A stretch of DNA of 64,000 nucleotides from JADFRG01 sp964590515 (GCA_964590515.1 CAZPZD010000005.1:12110-76109); one strand, 5' to 3'; shown: positions 39,178 to 48,756, counted from the stretch's first letter. Program-made: numbers and translations. The notes: a model not told the origin generated them from the letters alone.

Positions 39178-40701
39178 CTAGTTCCCGAACTCAATCCCCT
39201 GCGCCAGCGGCAGTTCCTTCGACCAGTTGATGGTGTTGGTCTGTCGCCGCATGTAGGCCTTCCAGGCGTCGGAGCCTGACTCGCGGCCGCCCCCGGTTTC
39301 TTTCTCACCTCCGAATGCCCCGCCGATCTCGGCGCCTGAGGTCCCAATGTTGACGTTGGCAATCCCACAGTCGGAGCCGCGGGCCGAGAGAAATGTCTCC
39401 ATGGTGCGCATGTTGTCGGTGAAGATCGCGCTCGAGAGCCCCTGCGGGACATCATTGTGCAGCTGGATCGCCTGATCGATCGTGTCGTACTCTAGAAGAT
39501 AGAGGATCGGGGCGAAGGTCTCTTCCTTCACAATGTCGGTCTGGGCCGGCATCCGGACGATGGTGGGTTCGACGAAGTTCGGGCCAAGCTCCGGCCGGCG
39601 TGTGCCGCCCACGACGAGCTTGCCTCCCTCCTGCTGGATCCGTTCCAGGGCGGTGAACATGTCCTCGACCGCCGCCGGGCTGACCAGCGGGCCCATGAGG
39701 GTGGTTTCCTTCAGCGGGTCTCCGATCCGCACCTGGTTGTAACCCTTGACGAGTCGCTCGGTGAGCTGCTCGGCAACTTCCTGCTGGACGATGATCCGGC
39801 GGGTCGACGTGCAGCGCTGACCGGCGGTGCCCACCGCTCCGAACAGGATGGCGCGGGTGGCCAGCTCGAGATTGGCGTCCTCCGCCACGATGATGGCGTT
39901 ATTGCCGCCGAGCTCCAGGATCGTCCGACCGAACCGGCGCCCAACGGTTTCCGAGACTCGGCGCCCGATGACGGTTGATCCGGTAAAGGAAATCAGTGGC
40001 AGGCGGGGGTCGTTCAGCAGTCGCTCCCCGACCTCGGAACCGGTCCCAATCAGCAAGCTGAAAATTCCGGTCAGGCCGTGATCGGCCATCACCTGATTGG
40101 CCAGATGCTGGACCGCGATCGCGGCGAGCGGGACCAGGCTGGAAGGTTTCCAGATGACCGGATCCCCGCAAACCGCGGCAATGGCCGCGTTCCAAGACCA
40201 GACCGCGACCGGGAAATTGAAGGCGGTGATGACGCCGATCGGGCCCAGCGGGTGCCACTGTTCGTACATGCGATGGGCCGGCCGTTCAGACTGCATGGTC
40301 AATCCATAGAGCTGGCGGGACAGGCCGACCGCGAAGTCACAGACGTCGATCATCTCCTGAACCTCGCCGTGGCCCTCGGCCCGGATCTTCCCCATTTCCA
40401 GACTGATGAGATCCCCGAGGGGCTCCTTGTATTCCCGGACCAGGCCGGCCAGGTCGCGAATCAGCAGCCCGCGTTTGGGTGCCGGTTGCTCCCTCCAGGC
40501 CTTGAAACTGTCCACCGCAGATTGAGCGACCCGGTCATAGGTGGTCGAAGTCGCCTGGATCACGGAGGCGATCGGCTCACTGGTTGTCGGGTTGTAAGAC
40601 ACGAGCTCGCTGCCGTTCGGGTCGCGGATCCAACCCTCCGGGCCCAGGCATGCGCCGGCGTTCACCGCCTCGAGCTTGAGCTTTTTCAATAATGAATTCA
40701 T
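39178..40701 (-). CDS. ALDH7-like aldehyde dehydrogenase
   Basis: A 507-aa NAD(P)-dependent aldehyde dehydrogenase. The N-terminus (GPEGWIRDPNGSELVSYNP), the glycine loop FTGSTVIGRR, catalytic Glu in ELGGNNAIIVAE and catalytic Cys in GTAGQRCTSTRR are clear. The overall pattern fits the ALDH7 (antiquitin, alpha-aminoadipic semialdehyde dehydrogenase) branch of lysine breakdown, which I judge by eye only. ATG 40701 (MNSLLKKLKLEAV) is selected over the longer frame to 40722. It stands alone, downstream of the IPK gene on the same strand. Confidence 0.9.
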   Translation of the reverse strand: MNSLLKKLKLEAVNAGACLGPEGWIRDPNGSELVSYNPTTSEPIASVIQATSTTYDRVAQSAVDSFKAWREQPAPKRGLLIRDLAGLVREYKEPLGDLISLEMGKIRAEGHGEVQEMIDVCDFAVGLSRQLYGLTMQSERPAHRMYEQWHPLGPIGVITAFNFPVAVWSWNAAIAAVCGDPVIWKPSSLVPLAAIAVQHLANQVMADHGLTGIFSLLIGTGSEVGERLLNDPRLPLISFTGSTVIGRRVSETVGRRFGRTILELGGNNAIIVAEDANLELATRAILFGAVGTAGQRCTSTRRIIVQQEVAEQLTERLVKGYNQVRIGDPLKETTLMGPLVSPAAVEDMFTALERIQQEGGKLVVGGTRRPELGPNFVEPTIVRMPAQTDIVKEETFAPILYLLEYDTIDQAIQLHNDVPQGLSSAIFTDNMRTMETFLSARGSDCGIANVNIGTSGAEIGGAFGGEKETGGGRESGSDAWKAYMRRQTNTINWSKELPLAQGIEFGN

Positions 40702-40773
40702 CCACCGCCCTCCAGGCCGCAAGCAGATCGCGGCCAGTGTAGCATGGCGAACCGAACGGTTGCCCGGAAGCCG

Positions 40774-41556
40774 CTAACCCCGCACCCGAGTGCCCAGAGC
40801 GTAGCCAAGCAGTGCGGCCTGCACGTTGCCGGACATCCCACCCGAGAAAATCCTGACCTCAACTCCGGGAATGGCTTGAGCCAACTCGATCGCCAACTGA
40901 ACCTTATGGCTCATACCCCCGGTGACATCGGGCGCCTCCGAACCGCGCAGGTCAATTCCTGCCAGGTCTTTCGGCGCGATCTCTGGCAGCAGCCGGTTCC
41001 TTTCCGGGTATCGCTCATACACGCCCTCTTCCAGCCCGGCGAGCAAAATCCGGTCCGGCTTGAGCCGGGTGGCGAGATAGGCCATGACCCGCTCGGTTGA
41101 CAGGACCACCCCACCGCGGACCCGGTCAAAGGCTACGTCACCCTGAACCAAGGGAATCAGGCCGGCCCGGAGTGCCTTGCGGATCGGTTCATCCGGAAAG
41201 GCGACAATCTCGCCATCGTTGGCCACCGCCAGGGCGGAGGGGAGGAATGAGAACACCGGCAGTTCGGCCTCGCTCAGGGTATCCAGCACGAGTCGGTGGA
41301 GCCGCTGCGCCGCGGCCCAGGTGTCCAGGAATCCACGCCAATCCTCGGCGGTCCTTACCCCGCTTTGGATCCCGGCGAGTTCCGCGGCCGGGTGTCCGTA
41401 CGAGCCCGAGCCATGCCCGATCAGCAGCTTCAGCTCGGGCTTGATCCGCCTGGCCTCATGGATCTCGTGCGCCACCCGCTGCAAGACGGCAAGCTTGGGC
41501 GTCTCGCGACGGGCCTTTTCGGTGATCAGTGATCCGCCAAGCTTGAGGAAGATCAT
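40774..41556 (-). CDS. Isopentenyl phosphate kinase
   Basis: A 260-aa amino acid kinase-fold enzyme that phosphorylates isopentenyl phosphate to isopentenyl diphosphate, the last step of the archaeal-type mevalonate route. The start LKLGGSLIT carries the catalytic Lys. The His-containing GHGSGSYGHPAAE loop distinguishes IPK from acetylglutamate or aspartate kinases, and IFSGGMSGNV is the family ending. It overlaps mevalonate kinase by 4 bp, which fixes its role. The decarboxylase that would link the two is not in this window. Confidence 0.92.
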   Translation of the reverse strand: MIFLKLGGSLITEKARRETPKLAVLQRVAHEIHEARRIKPELKLLIGHGSGSYGHPAAELAGIQSGVRTAEDWRGFLDTWAAAQRLHRLVLDTLSEAELPVFSFLPSALAVANDGEIVAFPDEPIRKALRAGLIPLVQGDVAFDRVRGGVVLSTERVMAYLATRLKPDRILLAGLEEGVYERYPERNRLLPEIAPKDLAGIDLRGSEAPDVTGGMSHKVQLAIELAQAIPGVEVRIFSGGMSGNVQAALLGYALGTRVRG

Positions 41557-42491
41557 GCCGCAACCTCGGTCCGGATCGTGCGGGTCGCTCCCGCCTCCCG
41601 CAGCGCGATCTCGACCGCCTCGGCCGACGCTGGCTCCACCAGGGCGATCATGATCCCGCCCCGGCCCGCGCCGGATAATTTGGCGCCCAGCGCGCCGGCC
41701 CGTTTGGCGGCCCGGATCAGCTGTTCGAGGCCCTTGCTGCTGACCCCGATCGCCTTAAGCAGGGTCTGATTGCGATCCAAGAGCGGTCCGAGCTGATGGG
41801 TGTCGCTCGATTCAATGAGGCGGCGGCCCTGGTCGCTGATCCCCGCGATCTCAGCAAACACCCGGTTAATGCTTTCCGGATCTGCCGCATGCCGCTCCCG
41901 TACGGCTGCGACCGATTCGCGAGTGGGAAGCCGCTCGCCGCTGTCGCCAATCATAAGCGTGAACGGACGCCCGACCTGCAGGAACTGCGGCGGTTGGCCG
42001 GCGATGAAGTACACCGGCAGCTCGTAGGCGACGACCGTATTGTCGATCCCGGAGGGCGTCCCATGCTGCAGCTTCTCAACGTTGAAGGCCAGGTCCGAAA
42101 CCCGCTCCGTGGAGAGCTCGTGCCCGAGGTGAGCCGCGACCGCTCGTAGGATTGCCACGCTCACCGCGGCGCTGGACCCCATGCCGGCGCCGATCGGGAT
42201 GTCGGATTCGATCGTGACCCGCAGCGCACTTCCGTGCTTGTGGCCCAACTCATCCAAGCTGAGGCGCACCGCGGCCGCCAGGGGATTCGCTTCGGGCATT
42301 GCGTGTAGCCATGAGCTAAGCTGGGTCCCCGGAGCTTCCAAGCGGACCCATCCGGCTGGATCATCGGGCAGGTCGACGACTTCGGCCCTGGCCCGGGTGG
42401 ACTGAACCGGCACGGCCACGGCCGGCTTGCGGTAGACGACGGCATGCTCCCCGAAGAGGATGACCTTCCCGGGTGCGGTTCGCTCGGTCAT
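41553..42491 (-). CDS. Mevalonate kinase
   Basis: A 312-aa GHMP kinase that phosphorylates mevalonate at C5. Motif I (TAPGKVILFGEHAVVYRKPA), the ATP-binding IPIGAGMGSSAAVSVAILRA (Pro-X3-Gly-X-Gly-Ser-Ser loop) and motif III KLSGAGRGGIMIAL are all present. Asp and Lys of the active site are in the expected places (the HGTPSGIDNTV region). It is followed directly by isopentenyl phosphate kinase. Together they argue for the route through mevalonate phosphate decarboxylase rather than the classic diphosphate route. Confidence 0.94.
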   Translation of the reverse strand: MTERTAPGKVILFGEHAVVYRKPAVAVPVQSTRARAEVVDLPDDPAGWVRLEAPGTQLSSWLHAMPEANPLAAAVRLSLDELGHKHGSALRVTIESDIPIGAGMGSSAAVSVAILRAVAAHLGHELSTERVSDLAFNVEKLQHGTPSGIDNTVVAYELPVYFIAGQPPQFLQVGRPFTLMIGDSGERLPTRESVAAVRERHAADPESINRVFAEIAGISDQGRRLIESSDTHQLGPLLDRNQTLLKAIGVSSKGLEQLIRAAKRAGALGAKLSGAGRGGIMIALVEPASAEAVEIALREAGATRTIRTEVAA

Positions 42492-42566
42492 GCTCGATCC
42501 GTCAGGGGTCGCGGGTCCAGACGGAGGACCCGGATCACGGCTCGCGGTGGCTGCTTGCGTGGAGGC

Positions 42567-43439
42567 TCACTGGCCGACGTAGAGGATGACGAGCGCTAAC
42601 ATGCCCCACAAGAGCAGATTGATCAAGAGCGGGCGGTCGGTGAGGATGAGTTCCTCCGGCGCGCCACCGACGTTTTCGACATGGATCAAGCGAAGATAGC
42701 GAAAGATCCCATACAGCACAAACGGGATGGTCAGCATCATGAGATGGTTGGCCGGCAGGTTCTCAGCGGAAAAAGTGTAGAGCGAGTATGCCATAATGGT
42801 CGTTGCCGAGACGACCACGATCAGCTGATCCAGCAGTTCAACGTTGTAGCCGTCCAGCACCGGGCGGTGTGAGTTGGCGCCCTCGGCCAGCAGCAGCAGT
42901 TCGGCCCGCCGCTTGCCAAACCCAATGATCAGTGCCAACAGCGTCGTGCACACGTACAACCAGGGAGAAAACCGCGACACCTGGATAAGGCTGACCCCGG
43001 CCGCGACCCGGAGCACGAACCCGGCTGCGATGATCAGCACATCGATGATCGCGGCGTGCTTGAGCCACAACGAGTAAAGCAGGTTCAATCCAAAGTAACC
43101 GGCGACGATCCAGCCGAATGAGTTTCCGAGGGCAAAACTAATGAGGAGGGAAACCGCGGCGAGCAGCACGGCGGCCGTTGCCGCTGCCGGGATTGCCAAC
43201 TCCCCGGCAGCAATCGGCCGAGCGCGCTTGACCGGGTGGCGGCGGTCGGCCTCGACGTCGGCGATGTCGTTGAGCAGATAGACCGAGCTCGAGATGAGGC
43301 ACAGCATCCCGAACCCGAGAATGATCCGAACCAGCGGCTCCGGCTGTGTGAGCTGCTCGTCGAACACCAGCGCGGCGAAGATGAAGACATTCTTGGCCCA
43401 CTGGCGTGGCCGCATCGCTCGCAGGAGCGCCTTGAGCAT
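42567..43439 (-). CDS. UbiA-family polyprenyl phosphoribosyltransferase-like protein
   Basis: A 290-aa multi-spanning membrane prenyltransferase-fold protein. Its N-terminus MRPRQWAKN and the metal-binding NDIADVEADRRHPVKRARP resemble decaprenyl-phosphate 5-phosphoribosyltransferase (DPPR synthase) more than quinone prenyltransferases. DPPR synthase makes the lipid donor for ribofuranose/arabinofuranose in the cell envelope. ATG 43439 (MLKALLRAMRPRQW) is used; the frame continues open to 43487. It is divergent from tlyA and next to isoprenoid kinases and a glycan gene cluster, which fits a lipid-linked sugar role. Confidence 0.88.
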   Translation of the reverse strand: MLKALLRAMRPRQWAKNVFIFAALVFDEQLTQPEPLVRIILGFGMLCLISSSVYLLNDIADVEADRRHPVKRARPIAAGELAIPAAATAAVLLAAVSLLISFALGNSFGWIVAGYFGLNLLYSLWLKHAAIIDVLIIAAGFVLRVAAGVSLIQVSRFSPWLYVCTTLLALIIGFGKRRAELLLLAEGANSHRPVLDGYNVELLDQLIVVVSATTIMAYSLYTFSAENLPANHLMMLTIPFVLYGIFRYLRLIHVENVGGAPEELILTDRPLLINLLLWGMLALVILYVGQ

Positions 43440-43521
43440 GCCGCGTAGGATAGCAGGTGCACCAGTGGCAGGCAAGCGGACGGCCATCCCATACCGGGAG
43501 AGTTCGGGCCAGGTCGAATAA

Positions 43522-44310
43522 ATGGCGAACCCTAAGGAACGGCTCGATCAGCTGCTCGTCAGGCGCGGTTTGGTCGAGAGCCGCGCCCTCGCCCAGCGGA
43601 TGATCATGGCCGGCCAGGTCCGACTGAAGGGACAGCCGGTGCTCCAGCCCTCGACCCGGGTGTCCCCGGACGCGGCAGTTGAAATTATCTCCGCCCCCCG
43701 CTTCGTCTCCCGGGGAGGTGAAAAGCTGGAGGCGGCGCTCCAGAAATTCCGCCTGGAGCCGGCCGGATGGGCGTGCGCAGACGTTGGGGCCTCGACCGGC
43801 GGATTCACCGACTGCCTGCTGCAGCACGGCGCGGGGCGGGTATACGCGATCGACGTTGGCCACGGCCAGTTGCACTGGCGGCTGCGGAACGACCCTCGGG
43901 TGGTGCTCATGGAGCGCAAGAATGCCAGGTATCTGAGCGAGCTCCCCGAGCCGATCCGGCTGGCGACGGTCGACGTGTCTTTCATCTCGCTGCGCCTCAT
44001 CCTGCCTTTGGTGGCGGGGTGGCTGGTCGCAGGCGGAGAGGTCGTCGCGCTGATCAAGCCGCAGTTCGAGGCGGGGAGGAGCCAGGTCGGGAAGGGGGGC
44101 GTGGTCAAGGATCCTGCGACACACCACCAGGTGCTGTTCGAGATCCTTGAAGCCGCACTTGGGGCGGGGTTGGCTCCTCAAGGGCTGATTCGCTCGCCTC
44201 TGGTCGGACCCAAGGGGAACATCGAATTCCTGGCCTGGCTGCGCAAGGGGGGAGACTCAGCCGACCTCGCCCAGATAATACAGGCCAGCCTGAGAGTTGG
44301 GTCGAGCTAG
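43522..44310 (+). CDS. tlyA: TlyA-family rRNA ribose 2'-O-methyltransferase
   Basis: 262 aa with an N-terminal S4 RNA-binding domain (RLDQLLVRRGLVESRALAQR) and a C-terminal FtsJ-like methyltransferase with SAM motif I ADVGASTGGFTDCLLQ and DVSFISLRLILPL. TlyA methylates 16S and/or 23S rRNA cytidines and is the capreomycin sensitivity determinant in mycobacteria. Starts ATG 43522 (MANPKERLDQ). Unlinked in function to its glycan neighbours as far as I can tell. Confidence 0.95.
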   Translation: MANPKERLDQLLVRRGLVESRALAQRMIMAGQVRLKGQPVLQPSTRVSPDAAVEIISAPRFVSRGGEKLEAALQKFRLEPAGWACADVGASTGGFTDCLLQHGAGRVYAIDVGHGQLHWRLRNDPRVVLMERKNARYLSELPEPIRLATVDVSFISLRLILPLVAGWLVAGGEVVALIKPQFEAGRSQVGKGGVVKDPATHHQVLFEILEAALGAGLAPQGLIRSPLVGPKGNIEFLAWLRKGGDSADLAQIIQASLRVGSS

Positions 44311-44440
44311 CCCCCGGAAGAGGGGTGGAGCCATCAGATAGGCGGCTCAGCCAGGCCAAGCACCTGAAATTGGGGCCCGCAGCCTACGTAGCCCCCTGCT
44401 CCCATCAAGCCCCCTTGCTCGAGTGGGAATCACGTCCGAA

Positions 44441-44469
44441 TTGTCAACCGTAGGGCGGATCGCTATAAT
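44441..44469 (+). promoter_or_regulatory. Promoter of the glycosyltransferase-methyltransferase gene
   Basis: TTGTCA (44441-44446), a 17-bp spacer and consensus TATAAT (44464-44469), predicting a start near 44476 and a leader of about 42 bases. It is in the 207-bp interval after tlyA. Confidence 0.8.
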
Positions 44470-44517
44470 CGTCGGCTTGGAATGCTCTAGCCCCGGAATG
44501 GCCAGGCTTCCCCCACG

Positions 44518-46587
44518 ATGAGAATCCTGACTGTTCTGACCTACTACTCCCCGCACTGGACCGGGCTGACCGCTCACGCCGCCCGAGTGGCCGAGGGGCT
44601 GGCCGCCAGGGGCGAACAGGTCACGGTCCTTACCACTCGCTACAGGCGCGATCTCCCCCGGGACGAGACCCTGAACGGGGTCCGGGTCATCCGGATCCGG
44701 CCGGTGGGCCGGCTCAGCCGGGGAATGATTACTCCGGCCTTTCCTTGGGCGGCGGCTCTGCTGATCCGCGCCCATGATGTGGTGCACATTCACACTCCGC
44801 TGCCGGAGGCTCCGCTGGTTGCGCTGCTGTGCCGCCTGCTGGGCCGCCCGATGCTGATGACGCACCACGGCGATCTGGTCATGCCGCCCGGAGCCTTCAA
44901 TCAAGCACTGGAGCGGCTGGGGTTCTGGCTGTCGTATCTGGCCGCCCGGTTGGCGACTGCCGTGACCAGCTATAGCCTGGATTATGCGGATCACTCAGAA
45001 CTGCTCGGTCACTTTCGAAACAAGCTGAGCGCGGTGCTTCCACCGGTGGAGATCCCGGCACCGGACCGGGCGGCGGCTCGGGCCTGGAGGGCCGAATTAG
45101 GCCTGGGCGACCGGGCCGTGATTGGGTTTGCCGGCCGTTGGGTCTCTGAGAAAGGGTTCGACGACCTGCTTCGGGCCCTTCCGCTGGTCCATCGAGAATT
45201 GCCGAAGGCCCATTTGCTCTTCGCCGGGGAACAGCAGGTTGTCTATGAGCGCTTCTTCGAGCAGTGCCGCCCGCTGATCGAACCGATTCGGGAACACGTC
45301 ACGCTGCTCGGGCTGCTCCACGATCGACAGCAAATGGCGAATTTCTATGGCATGTGCGACCTGTTTGCGCTGCCCAGCCGCACCGACATGATGGCCTTGG
45401 TCCAGGTGGAAGCCCTAATGTGCGGCACGCCGGTGGTCGCCAGCGATATCCCGGGCGCCCGGGTGGTCGTGCGCGAGACCGGATACGGGCTGCTCGCCCC
45501 CGCCAATGACCCGCCGGGGCTGGCCGACGCCCTTGTCGCCGCATTCCGTCGACGGGAGAGCTTGCGGCCGAATCCGGTGGAGCTGCGGCGAGTCTTTGAT
45601 CCCCAGCAGTCCCTGACAGCCTACCAGGAGCTGCTCTCGAAGTTGTGCGGGAAGCCGGCCCAGACCCGGACCGCCCGGCGGCGCCGGTGGTTCCAGTCGG
45701 CCAATGGCTCCGACCCTCAGGATTCGCTCTCAGCCGGCGATCATCAGCTGCTGGACCGACTGCTCTCCAACGAAGCCGACATGGCCTTCCGCCGCCGGGC
45801 TCGAATGTTGCTGGAGTACCTGGAGCTGCGGGAGGGCGATCGGGTCATTGACGTCGGCTGCGGAATGGGCGTGTACTTGATGCTAATGTCCCGGTTGCGT
45901 CGAATGGACCTGGTTGGGCTGGATCTGCAGCCGGACCGCCTTCGCAGGGCCCGGGCCGAGGTCTCGACAGCCCAATTGCTTTGCGGCGACATCGGGCGGC
46001 TGCCGTTCGCGCCGGGGGTGTTCGACAAAGCCTTGATGAGTGAGGTCCTTGAACACGTCCCGGACGATGAGGGGGCTCTGCGGGCCATCCACCGGCTGCT
46101 CAGGCCGGGTGGTGTATTGGCGGTCTCAGTGCCTCATGCTCACTACCCGTTCTGGTGGGATCCGATCAACCGCACCTGGACCGGAGTCGGTGGGCGTCCG
46201 ATCCGCAAGGGCCCACTGGTTGGGATCTGGACCGATCACCAACGGCTCTACTTGCCCGATGAATTGCAGGCCCGATTGGAGAGGGCCGGTTTCGTCGTGG
46301 AGGCAGTTGAGGAGGCCACTCACTACTGTTTCCCTTTCATGCATTTTCTGGTGTACGGGATCGGAAAACCGTTGATCGAACGCGAATTGTTGCCGAGCGC
46401 CCTCGCCAACTCAGCCGACCGATTTCGGGCAGAACAGAATCAGGGAAGTTATTTGAATCCGGTCAACGTCGGGGTGGCGGCCTTTCGGGCGTTCGACGAG
46501 GCGAACGAGCGGCCGGGGGCCTCCGACCAAAGCACCTTTGTCAACGTCCTGGCCAGAGCTCGCAAGCCGGGTGGCCGTCAGGCCTAA
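44518..46587 (+). CDS. Glycosyltransferase (GT4) fused to a SAM methyltransferase
   Basis: A 689-aa two-enzyme protein. Residues 1-385 are a GT-B glycosyltransferase of family 4 (LTYYSPHWTGLTAHAARVA, HHGD segment, donor-binding LFALPSRTDMMALVQVEAL). A linker of about 55 residues follows, then a class I methyltransferase from about 440 (SAM motif VIDVGCGMG at 443-451, post-motif LMSEVLEHVPDDEGAL, RLLRPGG). The domains are in frame with no stop between. It probably adds a sugar to a lipid- or glycan-linked substrate and methylates the product or a neighbour. Followed 6 bp on by a membrane glycosyltransferase. Confidence 0.9.
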   Translation: MRILTVLTYYSPHWTGLTAHAARVAEGLAARGEQVTVLTTRYRRDLPRDETLNGVRVIRIRPVGRLSRGMITPAFPWAAALLIRAHDVVHIHTPLPEAPLVALLCRLLGRPMLMTHHGDLVMPPGAFNQALERLGFWLSYLAARLATAVTSYSLDYADHSELLGHFRNKLSAVLPPVEIPAPDRAAARAWRAELGLGDRAVIGFAGRWVSEKGFDDLLRALPLVHRELPKAHLLFAGEQQVVYERFFEQCRPLIEPIREHVTLLGLLHDRQQMANFYGMCDLFALPSRTDMMALVQVEALMCGTPVVASDIPGARVVVRETGYGLLAPANDPPGLADALVAAFRRRESLRPNPVELRRVFDPQQSLTAYQELLSKLCGKPAQTRTARRRRWFQSANGSDPQDSLSAGDHQLLDRLLSNEADMAFRRRARMLLEYLELREGDRVIDVGCGMGVYLMLMSRLRRMDLVGLDLQPDRLRRARAEVSTAQLLCGDIGRLPFAPGVFDKALMSEVLEHVPDDEGALRAIHRLLRPGGVLAVSVPHAHYPFWWDPINRTWTGVGGRPIRKGPLVGIWTDHQRLYLPDELQARLERAGFVVEAVEEATHYCFPFMHFLVYGIGKPLIERELLPSALANSADRFRAEQNQGSYLNPVNVGVAAFRAFDEANERPGASDQSTFVNVLARARKPGGRQA

Positions 46588-46593
46588 TCCTCA

Positions 46594-48753
46594 ATGGAAG
46601 ACCTCTCTGAAACGATCTCCGAACCATCCGTCCTGGACTGGGTCAAGTCCCTCTTCAAACTGAAGCCGCTGCCCATCCCAGAACGTGCCGCGGCTGGGCC
46701 AGTCGTCGAGCTGCGGCGAGTTGTCGCCCAGCCGGTTGCGCCAGCTTCCACTCAGATCGACATCCGAAAGTTGGCCGGCCAGCTGCGGTTGCCCGCGGCG
46801 CTCCTGTTGGCCTTCATCGCGCAAGTGGGCCTGGAGCAGCACAAGAACGTTCGGAGCAATGTGCTGCTCTACCTGCTCGCCGGCGGCTTGATTGGCTGGT
46901 CGCTGTGGAGGGGAGAGCTCGACCGGGAAACCGAGAAAACAAAGCTGGAACGATCCTGGCGGACCTGGATCGACCTGCGATACCTAACAGCCGGGATCAT
47001 CCTCACCGGGTTGACCTACCTGGCCTCCGGTGACAACACTTTCCGATTCTCAACCGTGGTCTTCTGGGTTCCGGCAATCCTGGCAACCGGCCGGGCCTTC
47101 TGGCAGGGGAAGCCGCGAACGGCTCGGTTCATCCCGGCCATCAGAGAGTTCCTTGGCAAGCCCCGCATCAAAGTCTCAATCGGAGCCTCCACCCTGCTCG
47201 CCCTCGCCGCGTTCGGTCTGGCGGCAGGATTCAGATACGCCCGGTTGGCGGAAGTTCCATCCGAGATGACGAGTGACCATGCCGAGAAGATCTTGGACAT
47301 CATCGATATCCTGAATGGCCAAACCTCGATCTTCTTCCCCCGCAACGCCGGGCGAGAGGGGATGCAGTTCTATGCAACTGCCGCGGCAGTCCATTGGTTT
47401 GGGGCGGAGCTCAACTTCCTGACCCTCAAAGCGGTCACTGCCACTGCCGGTCTGCTGGCCCTGCCGTTCATCTACCTCTTCGGGCGCGAGATCGGAGGGC
47501 GGAAGGTGGGTTTGGCAGCCATGGCGCTGACCGGGATCGCCTACTGGCCGAATGTCATTGGTCGAGTTGGCCTGCGGGCCACCTTCTATCCGATGCTGCT
47601 AGCACCGACGCTTTACTTTTTGGTCCGCGGGTTGCGGGCCCGTCGGCAGAACGATTTTGTCCTGTGCGGACTCTTCCTGGGGGCCGCGATTTACAGCTAC
47701 ACCTCGGCCAGACTGGCGCCCCTGGTGGTCATCCTTGGAGTATTGCTGTATGTCGTTCATGGCGATGCCAAGGGACACCGCCTGCAGGCATTGCGCTGGC
47801 TGGGCGTGGTCGCGCTGATGGCAGTCGTGGTCGCGGCCCCGTTCTTGCGGGCGGCCTACCAACTGCCGGATGAGATTTTCTTCCGCACGGTGACCCGGGT
47901 GACCGAGATGGAAAGAGCCCTGGACGGGTCTGTGAGCGGGATTTTCTTCAACAATGTCTTGGAAGCCCTCAAGATGTTTAGCTGGGATTTCGGTGAAATC
48001 TGGGTATTGTCGATTCCTTTCCGCCCGGCGCTGGATTGGGTGACCGGGGGGCTGTTCCACCTGGGAGTCGTGCTGCTTTTCGTTCGCTACGCCAAGAGTC
48101 GCAACTGGCTGGATCTGTTCCTGCCGCTATCCATTCTGGTGCTGCTTCTGCCCTCGATCCTCGCGCTCGCTTTCCCTGGGGAGAACCCACATCCGAGCCG
48201 GGCTGGCGGCGCCATCATCCCGGTCTTCGCGATCGCCGCGACGAGCCTGGCCGGAATCCAGCAGTGGGGGAAACGGAAGCTCACTGGCAAGGCCGGTCAG
48301 AGAATCGGGATTGGGTTCGCCGGCGGGCTCTTCGTGCTCTCGGCCTTCAGCAACTACTCGCTAGGAGTGTCCCTCTACGGGGAGCACATCGTCCGGGGTG
48401 GCTGGAACGCCTCCGAGCTGGGTTCGGTCGCCCGCGGCTTCGGCGAGTCGGTCGGCGGCTTTGATCAGATCTACATTATGGCCTACCCCCATTGGCTCGA
48501 TTCGCGCCTGGTCGCGGTAGAGGCCGGTCGGCCGGGCCAGGACTTCGGTATCTGGCCGGACCAGGTCAGCTCGCTCGAGCCTACGACCGAGGCTCGCCTT
48601 TTCTTCTTGCATCCGATGGATGAGAGCGGTCACCGCCTGCTGGGCGAGCTCTTTCCAAACGGGATTCTCTCAACCCATCGGTCGCGTTCGGAGGGGAAGG
48701 ACTTCGATGTCTTCTGGGTGCCGCCAGCCCCAAGCGGGGGCGCTGGGGAATGA
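46594..48753 (+). CDS. GT39/ArnT-like membrane glycosyltransferase
   Basis: 719 aa. A soluble acidic N-terminal stretch (about residues 1-65) is followed by at least ten hydrophobic segments. The first large extracytoplasmic loop has VPSEMTSDHAEKILD, where an Asp-His pair (228-229) takes the position of the catalytic acid of polyprenyl-phosphate-dependent GT-C enzymes, then REGMQFY and the GREIGGRKVGLAAMALTG pattern of GT39 proteins. It starts 6 bp after the fusion gene, so the two are co-transcribed. Substrate unknown; expected to transfer a sugar from a polyprenyl phosphate outside the membrane. Confidence 0.85.
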   Translation: MEDLSETISEPSVLDWVKSLFKLKPLPIPERAAAGPVVELRRVVAQPVAPASTQIDIRKLAGQLRLPAALLLAFIAQVGLEQHKNVRSNVLLYLLAGGLIGWSLWRGELDRETEKTKLERSWRTWIDLRYLTAGIILTGLTYLASGDNTFRFSTVVFWVPAILATGRAFWQGKPRTARFIPAIREFLGKPRIKVSIGASTLLALAAFGLAAGFRYARLAEVPSEMTSDHAEKILDIIDILNGQTSIFFPRNAGREGMQFYATAAAVHWFGAELNFLTLKAVTATAGLLALPFIYLFGREIGGRKVGLAAMALTGIAYWPNVIGRVGLRATFYPMLLAPTLYFLVRGLRARRQNDFVLCGLFLGAAIYSYTSARLAPLVVILGVLLYVVHGDAKGHRLQALRWLGVVALMAVVVAAPFLRAAYQLPDEIFFRTVTRVTEMERALDGSVSGIFFNNVLEALKMFSWDFGEIWVLSIPFRPALDWVTGGLFHLGVVLLFVRYAKSRNWLDLFLPLSILVLLLPSILALAFPGENPHPSRAGGAIIPVFAIAATSLAGIQQWGKRKLTGKAGQRIGIGFAGGLFVLSAFSNYSLGVSLYGEHIVRGGWNASELGSVARGFGESVGGFDQIYIMAYPHWLDSRLVAVEAGRPGQDFGIWPDQVSSLEPTTEARLFFLHPMDESGHRLLGELFPNGILSTHRSRSEGKDFDVFWVPPAPSGGAGE

Positions 48754-48756
48754 GCT

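Noticed and set aside
42512..42532. 7-bp stem CGGGTCC/GGACCCG between the UbiA-like gene and mevalonate kinase
   Set aside because: Weak stem with a 7-base loop and no T-run; not strong enough to call a terminator.
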